From Cyanobacteriota bacterium (GTDB lineage: Bacteria > Cyanobacteriota > Cyanobacteriia > CACIAM-69d): a stretch of DNA of 64,000 nt. Position numbers and translations under genes: made by a program. Below are positions 46,638 to 56,093 of this stretch, one piece after another. Each line of letters opens with the position of its first letter. The first letter of the stretch is position 1. Below the pieces are notes generated by a model. The model saw nothing but the letters and a program-made list of their open reading frames with translations. It searched no databases and was not told the origin of the DNA. The stretch spans positions 248,001-312,000 of the forward strand of contig JAKRSF010000010.1 in the NCBI GenBank assembly GCA_022402445.1, given 5' to 3'.

Positions 46638-48254
46638 CTAGCCGCGCCACGCCACCCGCAAGGTCGCCGGTTCCGCCAAACTCCCTTCGACGGTCAGGCC
46701 GCGATCGTTGGCCGCCAGGTGCCGCACGATGAAATAGATTGTTTCGATTTCCGCCGGTTGGCCCGTTTCCTCCGCCAGTTCCGCCAGCCCCAGGGGGGAG
46801 CCCGCCGCCTTCAGGGTTTCGAGCACCTGCTTCTGCAACTCCAGAATCGCCGCCGCCGCCTTCTTGCCCGCCTCAACCCCCGGCTGGTGGTAGGCATTGA
46901 TGTTCACCAGGGACGCATAGAGGCCCACGGCCCGCTCATAGAGGGCAATCAACGCGCCGATCGTGCGCCCATCCACCCGCGCCACGGTCAGGGTAATGGA
47001 CTCGCGATCGTTGTCATAGAGCGCCTTGCGGGTGCCCTGCAACAGCCCCGACAGGTAATCGCCCGAGGTGATGTCCCCCGCCTCCACGGCCACGGATTTG
47101 GTGGGGCCGCCATCCTCGAGCACTTCGATGAAGGTCACAAAAAAGTTATTGATGCCCTCGCGCAGTTGCTGCACATAGGCGTGCTGGTCCGTGCTGCCCT
47201 TGTTGCCATAGACGGCGATGCCCTGATAGACGCGATCGCCCGCCAGATCAAATTCCTTACCCAAGGACTCCATCACCAACTGCTGGAGATAGCGCGAGAA
47301 CAGCAGCAGCCGATCCTTGTAGGGCAGCAGGACCATATCCTTTGCCCCCTTGCCGTTGCCCGCCCAATACCAGGCCAGGGCCAGCAGGGCCGCCGGATTG
47401 GTTTTTAGGTCCGCCACCCGCGTGGCCTCATCCATGGCCTTGGCCCCGTCGAGCATGGCGTGGATGTCGATGCCCTGGAGCGCCGCCGCCACCAGACCCA
47501 CCGCCGACAGCTCCGACGTGCGGCCCCCCACCCAGTCGTACATGGGGAAGCGGGCGAGCCACTGCTCCGATACGGCCCGCTGATCGAGGGCGCTACCGGG
47601 GCTGGTGATGGCGATCGCGTTGGGGGCAAAGGGCACCGCCGCCGCCGCAAAGGCCGTTTGGATTTCCACCATGCCGTTGCGGGTTTCTGGGGTGCCGCCG
47701 GACTTGGAGATCACCAGCACCAGGGTCGTGGCGAGGCGATCGCGCAATGGCCCACAGCCGCCGTCGCGATCGAGCACCCGCGCAATGCCATCCGGATCCG
47801 TATTGTCAATAAAATGCACCCGCATCGGCGGCGAGTTCGGGGCCAGGGCCTCCGCCACAAACTGCGGCCCCAGGGCCGATCCGCCAATGCCAACTGAAAG
47901 CACATCCGTGTAGCGATCACCCGTCGGCGTTTTGATCTGGCTCCCATGGACCCGCGTGGCAAAATCCGCGATCGCCTTCACCCCCGATCGGATCTCCGCC
48001 GTCAACGCCGCCGTGGGGGCCAGCTCCGGATTGCGCAGCCAATAGTGGCCCACCATGCGCCCCTCGTCCGGATTCGCGATCGCCCCCCCTTCGAGGGCCG
48101 CCATCGCCGCAAACGCCTGGTCAAACCTCGGGGCCATCGCCTCCACAAACCCCGCATCAAAACGCATCCGGCTGATATCAAGGAACAGGGACAGCTCCCC
48201 GTTGTAATACAACCAATCCTGGTAGCGTTGCCACAGCGCCGTATTCGCGTTCAT
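46638..48254 (-). CDS. pgi: Glucose-6-phosphate isomerase
   Basis: Pgi interconverts glucose 6-phosphate and fructose 6-phosphate. The 538-residue protein has [56 protein letters not shown], the catalytic Glu segment [30 protein letters not shown] and the C-terminal [15 protein letters not shown]. Length and motifs match cyanobacterial PGI. It sits on the opposite strand to its neighbours and converges with natE. Confidence 0.98.
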   Translation of the reverse strand: MNANTALWQRYQDWLYYNGELSLFLDISRMRFDAGFVEAMAPRFDQAFAAMAALEGGAIANPDEGRMVGHYWLRNPELAPTAALTAEIRSGVKAIADFATRVHGSQIKTPTGDRYTDVLSVGIGGSALGPQFVAEALAPNSPPMRVHFIDNTDPDGIARVLDRDGGCGPLRDRLATTLVLVISKSGGTPETRNGMVEIQTAFAAAAVPFAPNAIAITSPGSALDQRAVSEQWLARFPMYDWVGGRTSELSAVGLVAAALQGIDIHAMLDGAKAMDEATRVADLKTNPAALLALAWYWAGNGKGAKDMVLLPYKDRLLLFSRYLQQLVMESLGKEFDLAGDRVYQGIAVYGNKGSTDQHAYVQQLREGINNFFVTFIEVLEDGGPTKSVAVEAGDITSGDYLSGLLQGTRKALYDNDRESITLTVARVDGRTIGALIALYERAVGLYASLVNINAYHQPGVEAGKKAAAAILELQKQVLETLKAAGSPLGLAELAEETGQPAEIETIYFIVRHLAANDRGLTVEGSLAEPATLRVAWRG

Positions 48255-48631
48255 AGCCCTCGTGATGACCTTTGGGTAACTCAGATTGCACAGGCGGAAT
48301 TTGCGAAAAATCCCTCAAAATCCGTGCTGGCGGCGCGGACTGCAACCCCAAGCCGCAGTTGGTGTGCAGTTTAACCCAACGGGGGGGGCGAGAGGCCACA
48401 GGTCCCGCGCTGTACCCGTAGGAGCAGCGTTCGAGGAACAGTCCCCCCAGGCCCGTCCCCCAAGGGGGCGATCGCAACGCCCCTAGAGCCGATCCGTAGC
48501 GTTTTGGGCACCCTCGACCTTGGGGGGTATAACCCCTCACCCCGATGACTCGGATAGACTGGAGCAAGACCTTCGGCCCTGGTTGCGCCGGTCCCGCCCC
48601 GCGATTCCCTTCACCCTTTGCCCCCACTGCC
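48255..48631. other. Divergent region between pgi and the GUN4-type gene
   Basis: No gene. Possible -10-like TATAAC at 48529-48534 for the rightward gene. A loose inverted repeat ACTGCA (48338-48343) / TGCAGT (48366-48371) lies upstream of pgi. Nothing else recognised. Confidence 0.45.
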
Positions 48632-49810
48632 ATGAGCGCCGGGAAAACTCCTCCCCCCCCGTCTCCGTCGCCCCCTGCGGGTCCGCCCGCCATCAGTTGT
48701 TGTCCCGTCTGCCAGTCGGAATATTCCGAGCGGGAAACGATGCACTGTTTCACCTGCGGCTGGTATTTGATGCCCCTGCCGTCGAACTTTACGGGGGCGG
48801 CGGCGGCGGTGCTGGCGTCCCGGGAGCAGGTGCGGCTGGCCTGGGCGCGGGAGGCGTGGTCCAAGACGCAGTTGACGACGCAGCTCAATCAGGTCCATGC
48901 CCAACTGAAGCGGGCGCGCCATGAGCGGGCGCAGATCCATTCCCAGTTGCAGCAGGTGTTGCGGGGCCAGCAGGAGGGGGGGCTGGAGCTGATGGCCCAA
49001 ACGCTGTTGCAGGTGCTCGATGGGGTGAATCGCTTGCAGGATTTGGTGGAGGGGGGGGCGATCGCGGCGGATCCGGTGCCCGGTGGGGCCAGTGGGGGGG
49101 CTTCCCTGTCTCCGGCGGCGCTGTCGGCGATCGCGGTGCCCCCCGCCATTCCGTCCGGGAGTCCTCCGGTGACGGCATACCCTTCCCCCGCCCCGGCCCC
49201 CATCCCGGCTTCGGTGCCTCGGGGGGCGACGCCGAATAGTCCCTTCCCGCCGGATCCGGAGGAGGTGACGCTGCTGCAATTTGAACCGGTGGCGGCCAAT
49301 GGGACGGTGCGGGGGGCGGACTCTGGCCCGCGATCGCCCCTGCCGAGCTTTTCCATGGCGGTGGATCGGGGAAAGGGGGCCTTGGCGGGGGCCTATCAGG
49401 CGCTAGAGCAGTTGCTCGCCCAGGGCCAGTGGCGGGAGGCGGACATTGCCACCACCCAGATCATGCTGGAGGTGGTGGGGCGCGAGAAGGCGAGCTGGCT
49501 GCGGGTGGAGGACATTGAAAATTTTCCGCCCCAGGATCTCAAGATGCTGGACGAGCTCTGGAGCCGCTATAGCAAGAATCGCTTTGGATTTAGTACCCAG
49601 AACCGCCTCTGGACGCAGATCGTGGCCCGGTCCACCAGTCCGGTGGAGGCGTGGTGTGAGTTTGGCGATGCCCTGGGTTGGCACGCGAATAAGTCGTTGA
49701 CCTTTAGCCTGAAGGCTCCGGCGGGCCATTTGCCCTACTGTTCGTCCGTGGGGATTTGGTGGTGTTCGGGGCTGTTCCCCCGCGCGATCGCGGCGGCCAC
49801 GGCCCAGTAG
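48632..49810 (+). CDS. GUN4-domain protein with N-terminal zinc ribbon and coiled coil
   Basis: The 392-residue protein (ATG 48632) starts Pro-rich, then has a zinc ribbon with Cys24-x2-Cys27 and Cys39-x2-Cys42 (CPVCQSEYS, HCFTCGWYL). A charged helical stretch (about 65-140, HAQLKRARHERAQIHSQLQQ) is likely a coiled coil, followed by a Pro/Ser/Ala linker. The last 130 residues are a GUN4 porphyrin-binding domain: AYQALEQLLAQGQWREADIA, LRVEDIENFPPQDLKMLDEL, WSRYSKNRFGFSTQNRLW and FGDALGWH. GUN4 binds protoporphyrin and activates Mg-chelatase; the extra parts suggest a sensory variant. Confidence 0.88.
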   Translation: MSAGKTPPPPSPSPPAGPPAISCCPVCQSEYSERETMHCFTCGWYLMPLPSNFTGAAAAVLASREQVRLAWAREAWSKTQLTTQLNQVHAQLKRARHERAQIHSQLQQVLRGQQEGGLELMAQTLLQVLDGVNRLQDLVEGGAIAADPVPGGASGGASLSPAALSAIAVPPAIPSGSPPVTAYPSPAPAPIPASVPRGATPNSPFPPDPEEVTLLQFEPVAANGTVRGADSGPRSPLPSFSMAVDRGKGALAGAYQALEQLLAQGQWREADIATTQIMLEVVGREKASWLRVEDIENFPPQDLKMLDELWSRYSKNRFGFSTQNRLWTQIVARSTSPVEAWCEFGDALGWHANKSLTFSLKAPAGHLPYCSSVGIWWCSGLFPRAIAAATAQ

Positions 49811-49921
49811 CGACGATCTGGTTGGGTGATGAATTGACCCATTTGCGGCGAATAATGCCGGTAGGATAGTCCCAGCCAAGGCCGAGGGCGGCGACTTGAG
49901 GGCTTTCATCAACCGGGGATT

Positions 49922-51073
49922 ATGGTCGGATATCTAACGCTGCTGATGATTTTGACGGGCACCTATGCCCTGTTTGGCCTGGGGCTGAACCTGCAATGGG
50001 GGCTGACGGGGCTGATTAATTTCGGCCATGTGGCGTTCATGACGGTGGGGGCCTATGCGACGGTGCTGCTGAGTTCGGCGGGGGTGTCGTTGTGGGTGGC
50101 GGTGCCGGTGGGGGTGGGGTTGGCGGCACTGCTGGGGCTGCTGATTGGTGCTTCGACCCTGCGGCTGCGGGAGGATTATTTGGCGATCGTGACGATCGGG
50201 GCGTCGGAGGTGGTGCGCCTGGTGGCCCTCAATGAGGAGTGGCTGACGCGGGGGCCTCGGGGGGTCTATGGCTATCCGCTGCCGTTGAGTGAGGTTGGGT
50301 CGGGGCCGTGGTTTCCGCCGATCGCGATCGCGGTGTGGACGGGGATTTTTGGCCTGTCTTTGTGGCAGGGGGTGCGGTGGTTCCGGCGATCTCTGGCGGT
50401 GCGATCGCGCCATGGGGCCGCGGTGGCGGAGCTGGGGACCGATGGGCAACCGGTGCGGCGACGGCGGCCCGTGTCCGTGGGGCGGCTGGCGTTGGCGGTG
50501 GTGTCCGCGATCGCGGCGACGGGATTTTATGGGGTTGGGGTGGCGGCCCTGTGGGAAAACTCCTACCGGGCGCGGCTGCTGCTGCTGGTGTTTTTGACTT
50601 TGGCGGTGGTCTATTGGCAGCTCGAACGGCTGGCGCGATCGCCCTGGGGACGGGTCCTCAAGGCCATCCGCGAAGATGAGGAGGTGGCCAAGGCCCTCGG
50701 GAAAAATGCCTTCTGGTACAAGCTCCAATCCCTGATGCTCGGCGGCGCGATCGCGGGTTTAGCCGGAGCCTTTTTCGCGTGGCAGCAGAGTTTTATTAAT
50801 CCCGATGTATTCGTGCCCCTGCTCACGTTCCAAGCCTGGATCGTCGTCGTCGTGGGCGGCGCGGGCAACAACGCGGGTACCATCCTCGGGGCCGTGATCT
50901 ATTGGGCCTATACCGCCCTCACCCGCTTTGCCCTGCCCTATCTGATGCCGATGACGGACGATCGCGAGGGGGCTTTTCGGGTCATGACCATCGGCCTAAT
51001 TTTGATCGTGCTGATGATGACTCGTCCCCAGGGCATTCTTGGCTCGAAGGATGAGCTCTCCCTCGGGCGCTAG
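49922..51073 (+). CDS. natD: LivM-type ABC transporter permease, probably NatD
   Basis: The 383-residue membrane protein has LGLNLQWGLTGLINFGHVAF and TLRLREDYLAIVTIGASEVV near the start, and PWGRVLKAIREDEEVAKALG, LGGAIAGLAGAFFAWQQSFI and FQAWIVVVVGGAGNNAGTIL in the second half, as in LivM/NatD permeases. A charged, Arg-rich cytoplasmic loop (about 155-185) is longer than usual. It presumably works with natE. Its last 4 bases overlap the converging DnaJ-WD40 gene. Confidence 0.85.
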   Translation: MVGYLTLLMILTGTYALFGLGLNLQWGLTGLINFGHVAFMTVGAYATVLLSSAGVSLWVAVPVGVGLAALLGLLIGASTLRLREDYLAIVTIGASEVVRLVALNEEWLTRGPRGVYGYPLPLSEVGSGPWFPPIAIAVWTGIFGLSLWQGVRWFRRSLAVRSRHGAAVAELGTDGQPVRRRRPVSVGRLALAVVSAIAATGFYGVGVAALWENSYRARLLLLVFLTLAVVYWQLERLARSPWGRVLKAIREDEEVAKALGKNAFWYKLQSLMLGGAIAGLAGAFFAWQQSFINPDVFVPLLTFQAWIVVVVGGAGNNAGTILGAVIYWAYTALTRFALPYLMPMTDDREGAFRVMTIGLILIVLMMTRPQGILGSKDELSLGR

Positions 51074-52566
51074 GGGGCGATCGCGTCTGGAGTCCAAATT
51101 TCCAGATGCCCACCGCGATTGACCAGAATTAATTCACGCCCACCCGGAGCCAGCGTAAAGGCCGTATGGGGTCCGTTGATCCGTTGCACTACGGTCCTAG
51201 AGGTCAGATCCAAGATCTGAAGACCGCCCGTTTTCAAAAGCGCAATGAGGTGATTTGTTCCCGCAAAACTGACCTGCTTGATTGGCCCCAAAAGCGGCAA
51301 GTCATTCAGGCAAGTGCGATTGGCAAGATTCAGGATTGAGAGTTGTGCCGGTCCTGCTACCGCAAGTTGCTGACCGTTACTAGACAGGGAAATTGCGGTA
51401 TTGATTTCATAGCCCTGCAACGACCGAACCAATTTGCCGTCATTCAAGCGCCGCAGCCGCAGGGGCATTTCTGCACCGGCGCACCAAATTTGTTTATCCC
51501 GCTGATGGAGTGCCAAACTTGCGGGCACCGCCCCATGGCCCGCCACCTGATACTTCAAGTTGCCAGAACGAATCTCCCAACAGCGGATAAGGCGATCATC
51601 GCACCCCGCAACTAACAGCTCTCCAGAGGGATCGAACAGGAGCGATCTCGCCTCTATGCCGGGACTTAGCAGACGACGAATTAGCTTCCCTTTTTTGAGA
51701 TCGATCAACAGGATAGAAGTGGTCTGCGGATGGGCGATCGCAAGGGTTCGTTCGTTCGGACTCAAGGCGGTACAGGTCACCTTAGAGGCACCAAAAGTTT
51801 GCCGCCAAATCAATCGACCCGCCGCCTTGTCAAGAACTAAAATGGTGCCCCGTTGGCTAATGACTACCACTTGCCTAGTGTGCGAAAGGCCATGGACTCC
51901 AGCAATGGGCTCCGAGATCGCCAGCCAGCGCACCTGAAATTTCCACGGCAGTTTTGAGGGGTCAGGGGATTTAGAGGGCGGCGGTGGCGGTGGCTGGACC
52001 GGTTGCCAGCGATCGCGCGCCGCCCGCTGATGACGCTGAAAACGATCGCGCAATTCCTGAATTTTCAGAAAATCCTGCTTCGCGCGATACTCAAACCCTA
52101 ATTGCACCAACGCTTCATAGCGCAATTCATAGGCCGCTAAATAGTCGCGATCGCATGCGATCGCATCAGCCAAATATTGTGTCGCCGCCGTATATTGCCC
52201 CCGTTGAAAACAATCTAAACCATAGCTAAGCCACATCTCGGCAGGGGAGCTGTCGTGCCTGTGGGTCGTCACCTGAACTTTGGGGCTAGGGGGAGGCGAC
52301 TGCGGACGGTTCGGCGGGGGCGGCGAAGCCGTAGCCCTCTTGGCCGTTGCGCCAGGGTTGGGGGCTGATCCCTTCGCGTCCTTTAAGTAAGCATAGGCTT
52401 GGTTGATGGCCGCCAGCTTTGCCGTTGCCATGGCCTGAAGCTCCGGATCCTCCGCGAATCGATCCGGATGCCAAACCTTGGCAAGGCGACGGTAGGCCAG
52501 CTTGATCTCTGCCGGAGAGGCGGAAGGCGGCACATCCATAATTCGGCAACTTTCCTCATAATCCAT
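51070..52566 (-). CDS. DnaJ-TPR-WD40 protein
   Basis: The 498-residue protein begins with a J domain (about 1-65; HPD in KVWHPDRF) that stimulates Hsp70. A Pro-rich linker is followed by a TPR-like stretch (about 108-185; WLSYGLDCFQRGQYTAATQY) and a second Pro/Ser linker. The C-terminal 290 residues form a WD40-type propeller (VTCTALSPNERTLAIAHPQT, ARSLLFDPSGELLVAGCDDR, CWEIRSGNL). It probably recruits DnaK to a specific client. Codon and base use look less GC-biased than most neighbours. Confidence 0.85.
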   Translation of the reverse strand: MDYEESCRIMDVPPSASPAEIKLAYRRLAKVWHPDRFAEDPELQAMATAKLAAINQAYAYLKDAKGSAPNPGATAKRATASPPPPNRPQSPPPSPKVQVTTHRHDSSPAEMWLSYGLDCFQRGQYTAATQYLADAIACDRDYLAAYELRYEALVQLGFEYRAKQDFLKIQELRDRFQRHQRAARDRWQPVQPPPPPPSKSPDPSKLPWKFQVRWLAISEPIAGVHGLSHTRQVVVISQRGTILVLDKAAGRLIWRQTFGASKVTCTALSPNERTLAIAHPQTTSILLIDLKKGKLIRRLLSPGIEARSLLFDPSGELLVAGCDDRLIRCWEIRSGNLKYQVAGHGAVPASLALHQRDKQIWCAGAEMPLRLRRLNDGKLVRSLQGYEINTAISLSSNGQQLAVAGPAQLSILNLANRTCLNDLPLLGPIKQVSFAGTNHLIALLKTGGLQILDLTSRTVVQRINGPHTAFTLAPGGRELILVNRGGHLEIWTPDAIAP

Positions 52567-52703
52567 GGATTCCAGATCCCACTGTCCGATGGCCGTTCAA
52601 CTTCTTTTATGTTAGTTGATTCCCTGAAGCCCAACGGTCTGACCAGTTGCCCTAAGGGACGGGGGTTAACCTAGCAACAGGGGCAGTCTGGAAACTCAAG
52701 GAT

Positions 52704-53147
52704 CTAGGGAGAGGACGAAACCTCGGATTCTTGGGATGGCGGGCTCGATTCCGTTTCAAATTCCGCGTCATGGATCTCATCCACCGGCGCGAGGGGCAAT
52801 TCCTTCACCGTCGCCGGTTCCGCCCCAGCGGGCAGTTGTTTCTTTTGCTCTAGCTCGAACCGCAGCCGCGATAATTCCGCCTCTAGTGCTTCGATTTGCT
52901 GGTCTCGTTTTTTCAGTTCCCGAGCATTTTTGAAGCGATTGAAGAGGTTTTGGACGCCGCCCCACAGGCCAATTAACCAGGACAAAATTGCCCCAAAGCC
53001 GAGGGAAAAGAGCAGTTGCACCGAGAGGGGCGCTTCGATCTCTAGGCCCGGAAACAGTTCGATCGCCACGGGGGCTGAATTGCGAATACTGAAGAGGCCG
53101 AAGGCAAGGCACAGCAGAAAGACAAAAATGAAGCTGAGTTGACGCAT
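52704..53147 (-). CDS. LapA domain membrane protein
   Basis: The 147-residue protein has two membrane helices (about 4-22 and 42-65: LSVQLLFSLGFGAILSWLIG) with the LapA pattern FSIRNSAPVAIELFPG between them. A coiled-coil segment follows (ELKKRDQQIEALEAELSRLR) and an acidic, Ser-rich tail. LapA-type proteins act in envelope assembly in proteobacteria; the cyanobacterial role is not known. Confidence 0.83.
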   Translation of the reverse strand: MRQLSFIFVFLLCLAFGLFSIRNSAPVAIELFPGLEIEAPLSVQLLFSLGFGAILSWLIGLWGGVQNLFNRFKNARELKKRDQQIEALEAELSRLRFELEQKKQLPAGAEPATVKELPLAPVDEIHDAEFETESSPPSQESEVSSSP

Positions 53148-53328
53148 GGCTCAAGGGCAAGGTTGACGATCGCTCTGGAGCCGGCTGCCCAAAGCGCCCA
53201 TGCCGATTGTGCCACGCCCTTTGGGTCCGTGGGGTTGGCGATCGCGCGATCGCGTTCCTGGGGGTGGCGCGCTACCCTGAAAGCAAATTGGTTTTGATCT
53301 GGCCCCATGTGCGGGCTGAGCATGTCCC

Positions 53329-54465
53329 ATGGCCCCCTGGAATCCCTGTCGATTGTTCAAAACCCTGCTGTATTTCGGCACGTTGCCGGTGCTAGATGGC
53401 AATGGTTGGATGGCAAAATTAATGGGCGCGCAAAGCCCAAACCCTGTGACCGATGGAATCGATGCCATGACGGAAGCGATTGTAGTGGTGACACCGCCCC
53501 CCGCTGAGGCCCTGGGGGATGCGCTGGTGGCGGCCCTGGGCGATCGCGGCTGGCCGGTGCGGCGGACGGCGACGCTGCCCCTGGAGGGGTCGATCCTGGC
53601 GGGGGCGACGGCGGTGATTGTGGGGGTTCCCGTGGGGGGCGAGTTTCGCTCTGATCGCGGTGTGGAGCGGCTGATTGACCAGATTAGCCAGGGGACAACC
53701 GGTGCGGTGGGGCGCTTTGGCGGGCTGACCCTGTTTGATTTTCGGCAGGCGGATCCGGCGGCGGCGGGCGCGATCGCGCGGGTGTGGGGGGCCGTGGACG
53801 ATGTGGTGATGGGCGGCGTCAGCGATAGCCAATTGCAGTTGGGCACGGGGGCGGCGCTGTTTTCCGGTACGGTCTCGACGGCCAATAATGGCGGGTTCGT
53901 GTCGGTGCGCACGCGCAATTTTGAAACGCCCCTGGATCTGACGGGCTACCAGGGCCTTGAACTGCGGCTGCGGGGGGACGGCCAGCGCTACAAATTCATC
54001 GCGCGATCGCAGGCCCAGTGGGACGGCATGGGCTACAGCCAGTCCTTCGATACTGTGTTTAATACCTGGATGACCGTGCGGCTGCCCTTCCGGGATTTTG
54101 TGCCGGTGTTCCGGGCGCGGACCGTGACCGATGCGCCGCCGCTGGAGGTGGCGGCCCTGCGATCGTTCCAACTGATGCTGAGCAAGTTTGAATATGACGG
54201 CGGCCTCAATCCCCGCTTTCAGCCGGGGACTTTTTCCCTGGAGCTAGAGACGATCCGGGCCTATGGCGGACCGCCCCGGCGGCCGTTGGTGATCCTGGTG
54301 GGCGATCGCCCCGAAACGGCGGACTATCTGCGCTCCAGCGGCCTGCCCCATGCGATCGTGGCGACTCCGACGGCCCTGACCCCGGCGGCCCTGGCTACGA
54401 CGGTGCAGGCTTGCCTCGCCGCGATCGCCCAGGGAACCCCCCAGGTCTCGCAGCCAGTGCCCTAG
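53329..54465 (+). CDS. CIA30 (complex I intermediate-associated protein 30) domain protein
   Basis: The 378-residue protein has a CIA30 beta-sandwich in residues about 125-300: WGAVDDVVMGGVSDSQLQLG, FSGTVSTANNGGFVSVRTRN, YQGLELRLRGDGQRYKFIAR and FQLMLSKFEYDGGLNPRFQP. Mitochondrial relatives help assemble complex I. The N-terminal region (EAIVVVTPPPAEALGDALVA, ILAGATAVIVGVPVGG) and C-terminal region (PLVILVGDRPETADYLRSSG) look like halves of a Rossmann-type domain into which CIA30 is inserted, as in other cyanobacterial forms. It overlaps the converging kinase gene by 4 bases. Confidence 0.85.
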   Translation: MAPWNPCRLFKTLLYFGTLPVLDGNGWMAKLMGAQSPNPVTDGIDAMTEAIVVVTPPPAEALGDALVAALGDRGWPVRRTATLPLEGSILAGATAVIVGVPVGGEFRSDRGVERLIDQISQGTTGAVGRFGGLTLFDFRQADPAAAGAIARVWGAVDDVVMGGVSDSQLQLGTGAALFSGTVSTANNGGFVSVRTRNFETPLDLTGYQGLELRLRGDGQRYKFIARSQAQWDGMGYSQSFDTVFNTWMTVRLPFRDFVPVFRARTVTDAPPLEVAALRSFQLMLSKFEYDGGLNPRFQPGTFSLELETIRAYGGPPRRPLVILVGDRPETADYLRSSGLPHAIVATPTALTPAALATTVQACLAAIAQGTPQVSQPVP

Positions 54466-55787
54466 GCGAAATGGGGCATGGCGTAGGCGGAAATGGAGGG
54501 GCCGCCGCGACCGGTGGAACGGGCCGTTTCCATCGCCAGGGTGCCCGATTGGTGCGCCAGGGTGGCTAAGCCCAGATGGATCGGCAAAATGATCTGAAAT
54601 TCTGTGCCCCCCTCGGGTCGCCGCCCGTGGGATAAAAGCCCCTGGTGCTTACCCACGACGATATTGCGCGCGATCGCCAACCCCAGGCCGCTGCCCTTGC
54701 CCACCGGCTTCGTGGTGAAAAAGGGATCAAAAATGCGATGCTCCGTCGCCCCATCAATGCCGATGCCATCATCCGCAATCACAATGGCCACCTGATTCCC
54801 ATTCACCACACGGGTCTTGATCTCAATGGTTCCGAGGGGTTCCGCCGCCCCCGCCCGCCGCGAGCGCCCCACCGCCGCGCGATCGCGCTCCAGGATCGCA
54901 TCCACCGCATTATTCAGCAGATGCACCACCACCTGATTCACCTCCCGGGGATTGCACTCCACCTTCGGCAGCGGCCCATACTCCGTCACCAGGGCAATGC
55001 GCCCCGGCCCCAGGCGACTTTCCAAACTCGCCGCAAAAATCCGCAGCGTACTTTGCAGATCCGAATTCAGGCAGGCCAGCTTGTAATGGGCCTCATCTAG
55101 GCGTGAAAAGGAGCGCAGATCCTTGACCGTATCGCGGATCCGTTCCGCGCCGCTGCGCATGGACCCCAGCGCCTTGGGCAAATCATCCTCAAAAAAATCC
55201 AGCTCCAGATCCGCCACGAGGGCGGCCGCCTGCTGGGGGTTGCGCTCAATGGCCCGGGCCGTCCGCAGCAGGGCGCTCACCCCCTCCTCCAAGTGATATA
55301 AATTGCCGTGGATAAAGCTGATGGGATTATTAATTTCATGGGCGATACCCGCCGCTAAACTGCCCAGGCCCAACATCTTTTCCTGGTGGATTAATTGAAT
55401 TTGGGTCTGCTGGAGCTGGTGCAGGGCTGCCTCGGCCTTGTCCTTGGCCTTGAGGTATTTTTCCTGGGTAATGAACAGGGTTTTGTAGTAGGTGTTGGTG
55501 CTAAAGAGCACAAAGAGTGCCCCAAAGAAAAAGATCAGCCCCGTCAGGAAGGCGATCGCCTGGTAGAGCGCCTCCCAAATCCCCACGGCCGCCAGGGAGT
55601 AGCCCCCCAGAAAGAAGATCATGAGGCCGTAGAGGATTTGCCATTCCCGCAAGCCCTCGCGCCCCGACAGCAGCCGCAGCACCGTGCGGGTCTTGAGGAT
55701 GGCGAGGCCCATGATGCCCATGCCACCGGAGATGAGTGCCAGGATGGAGAGTTGGAGAGGGCTAGAGGGCAGGGAGCTAAGGTCCAT
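54462..55787 (-). CDS. Membrane sensor histidine kinase
   Basis: The 441-residue protein (start MDLSSLPSSPLQLSILALIS) has three membrane helices (about 13-32, 50-70 and 75-97), a coiled coil, and a kinase core: H-box GIAHEINNPISF with His150, N-box NQVVVHLLNNAVDAI, G1 VIADDGIGID, F-box IFDPFFTTKPVGKGSGLGLA. The helices have almost no outer loop, so the signal may be sensed in the membrane. No response regulator gene is adjacent. Confidence 0.92.
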   Translation of the reverse strand: MDLSSLPSSPLQLSILALISGGMGIMGLAILKTRTVLRLLSGREGLREWQILYGLMIFFLGGYSLAAVGIWEALYQAIAFLTGLIFFFGALFVLFSTNTYYKTLFITQEKYLKAKDKAEAALHQLQQTQIQLIHQEKMLGLGSLAAGIAHEINNPISFIHGNLYHLEEGVSALLRTARAIERNPQQAAALVADLELDFFEDDLPKALGSMRSGAERIRDTVKDLRSFSRLDEAHYKLACLNSDLQSTLRIFAASLESRLGPGRIALVTEYGPLPKVECNPREVNQVVVHLLNNAVDAILERDRAAVGRSRRAGAAEPLGTIEIKTRVVNGNQVAIVIADDGIGIDGATEHRIFDPFFTTKPVGKGSGLGLAIARNIVVGKHQGLLSHGRRPEGGTEFQIILPIHLGLATLAHQSGTLAMETARSTGRGGPSISAYAMPHFA

Positions 55788-56093
55788 AGGGTCTGTTTGA
55801 TCGGTCCCGAGCGGCGGCGGTTGACGGGGCGGCACCCTGGCGATCGCGACGTGGAACCCTTGGGCCATGGCGATCGCCGTGGGATCAGTCTATCCCACAG
55901 CTATTTTGAGACTGGGAAATCAAACAGAAAGTCAGACATGGACCGGTACGATAGGACGCGATCGCCTGCAATTGTTGCGATTTGGCACCCTAATTGGATT
56001 GAAATAAATCTCAAGAACTCCTAAAAAAACTCAACAATTCCAAGGGGATTTTTGGCAATTGACCCTACGTTCAGGGGCGTCTGAATGGGGATG

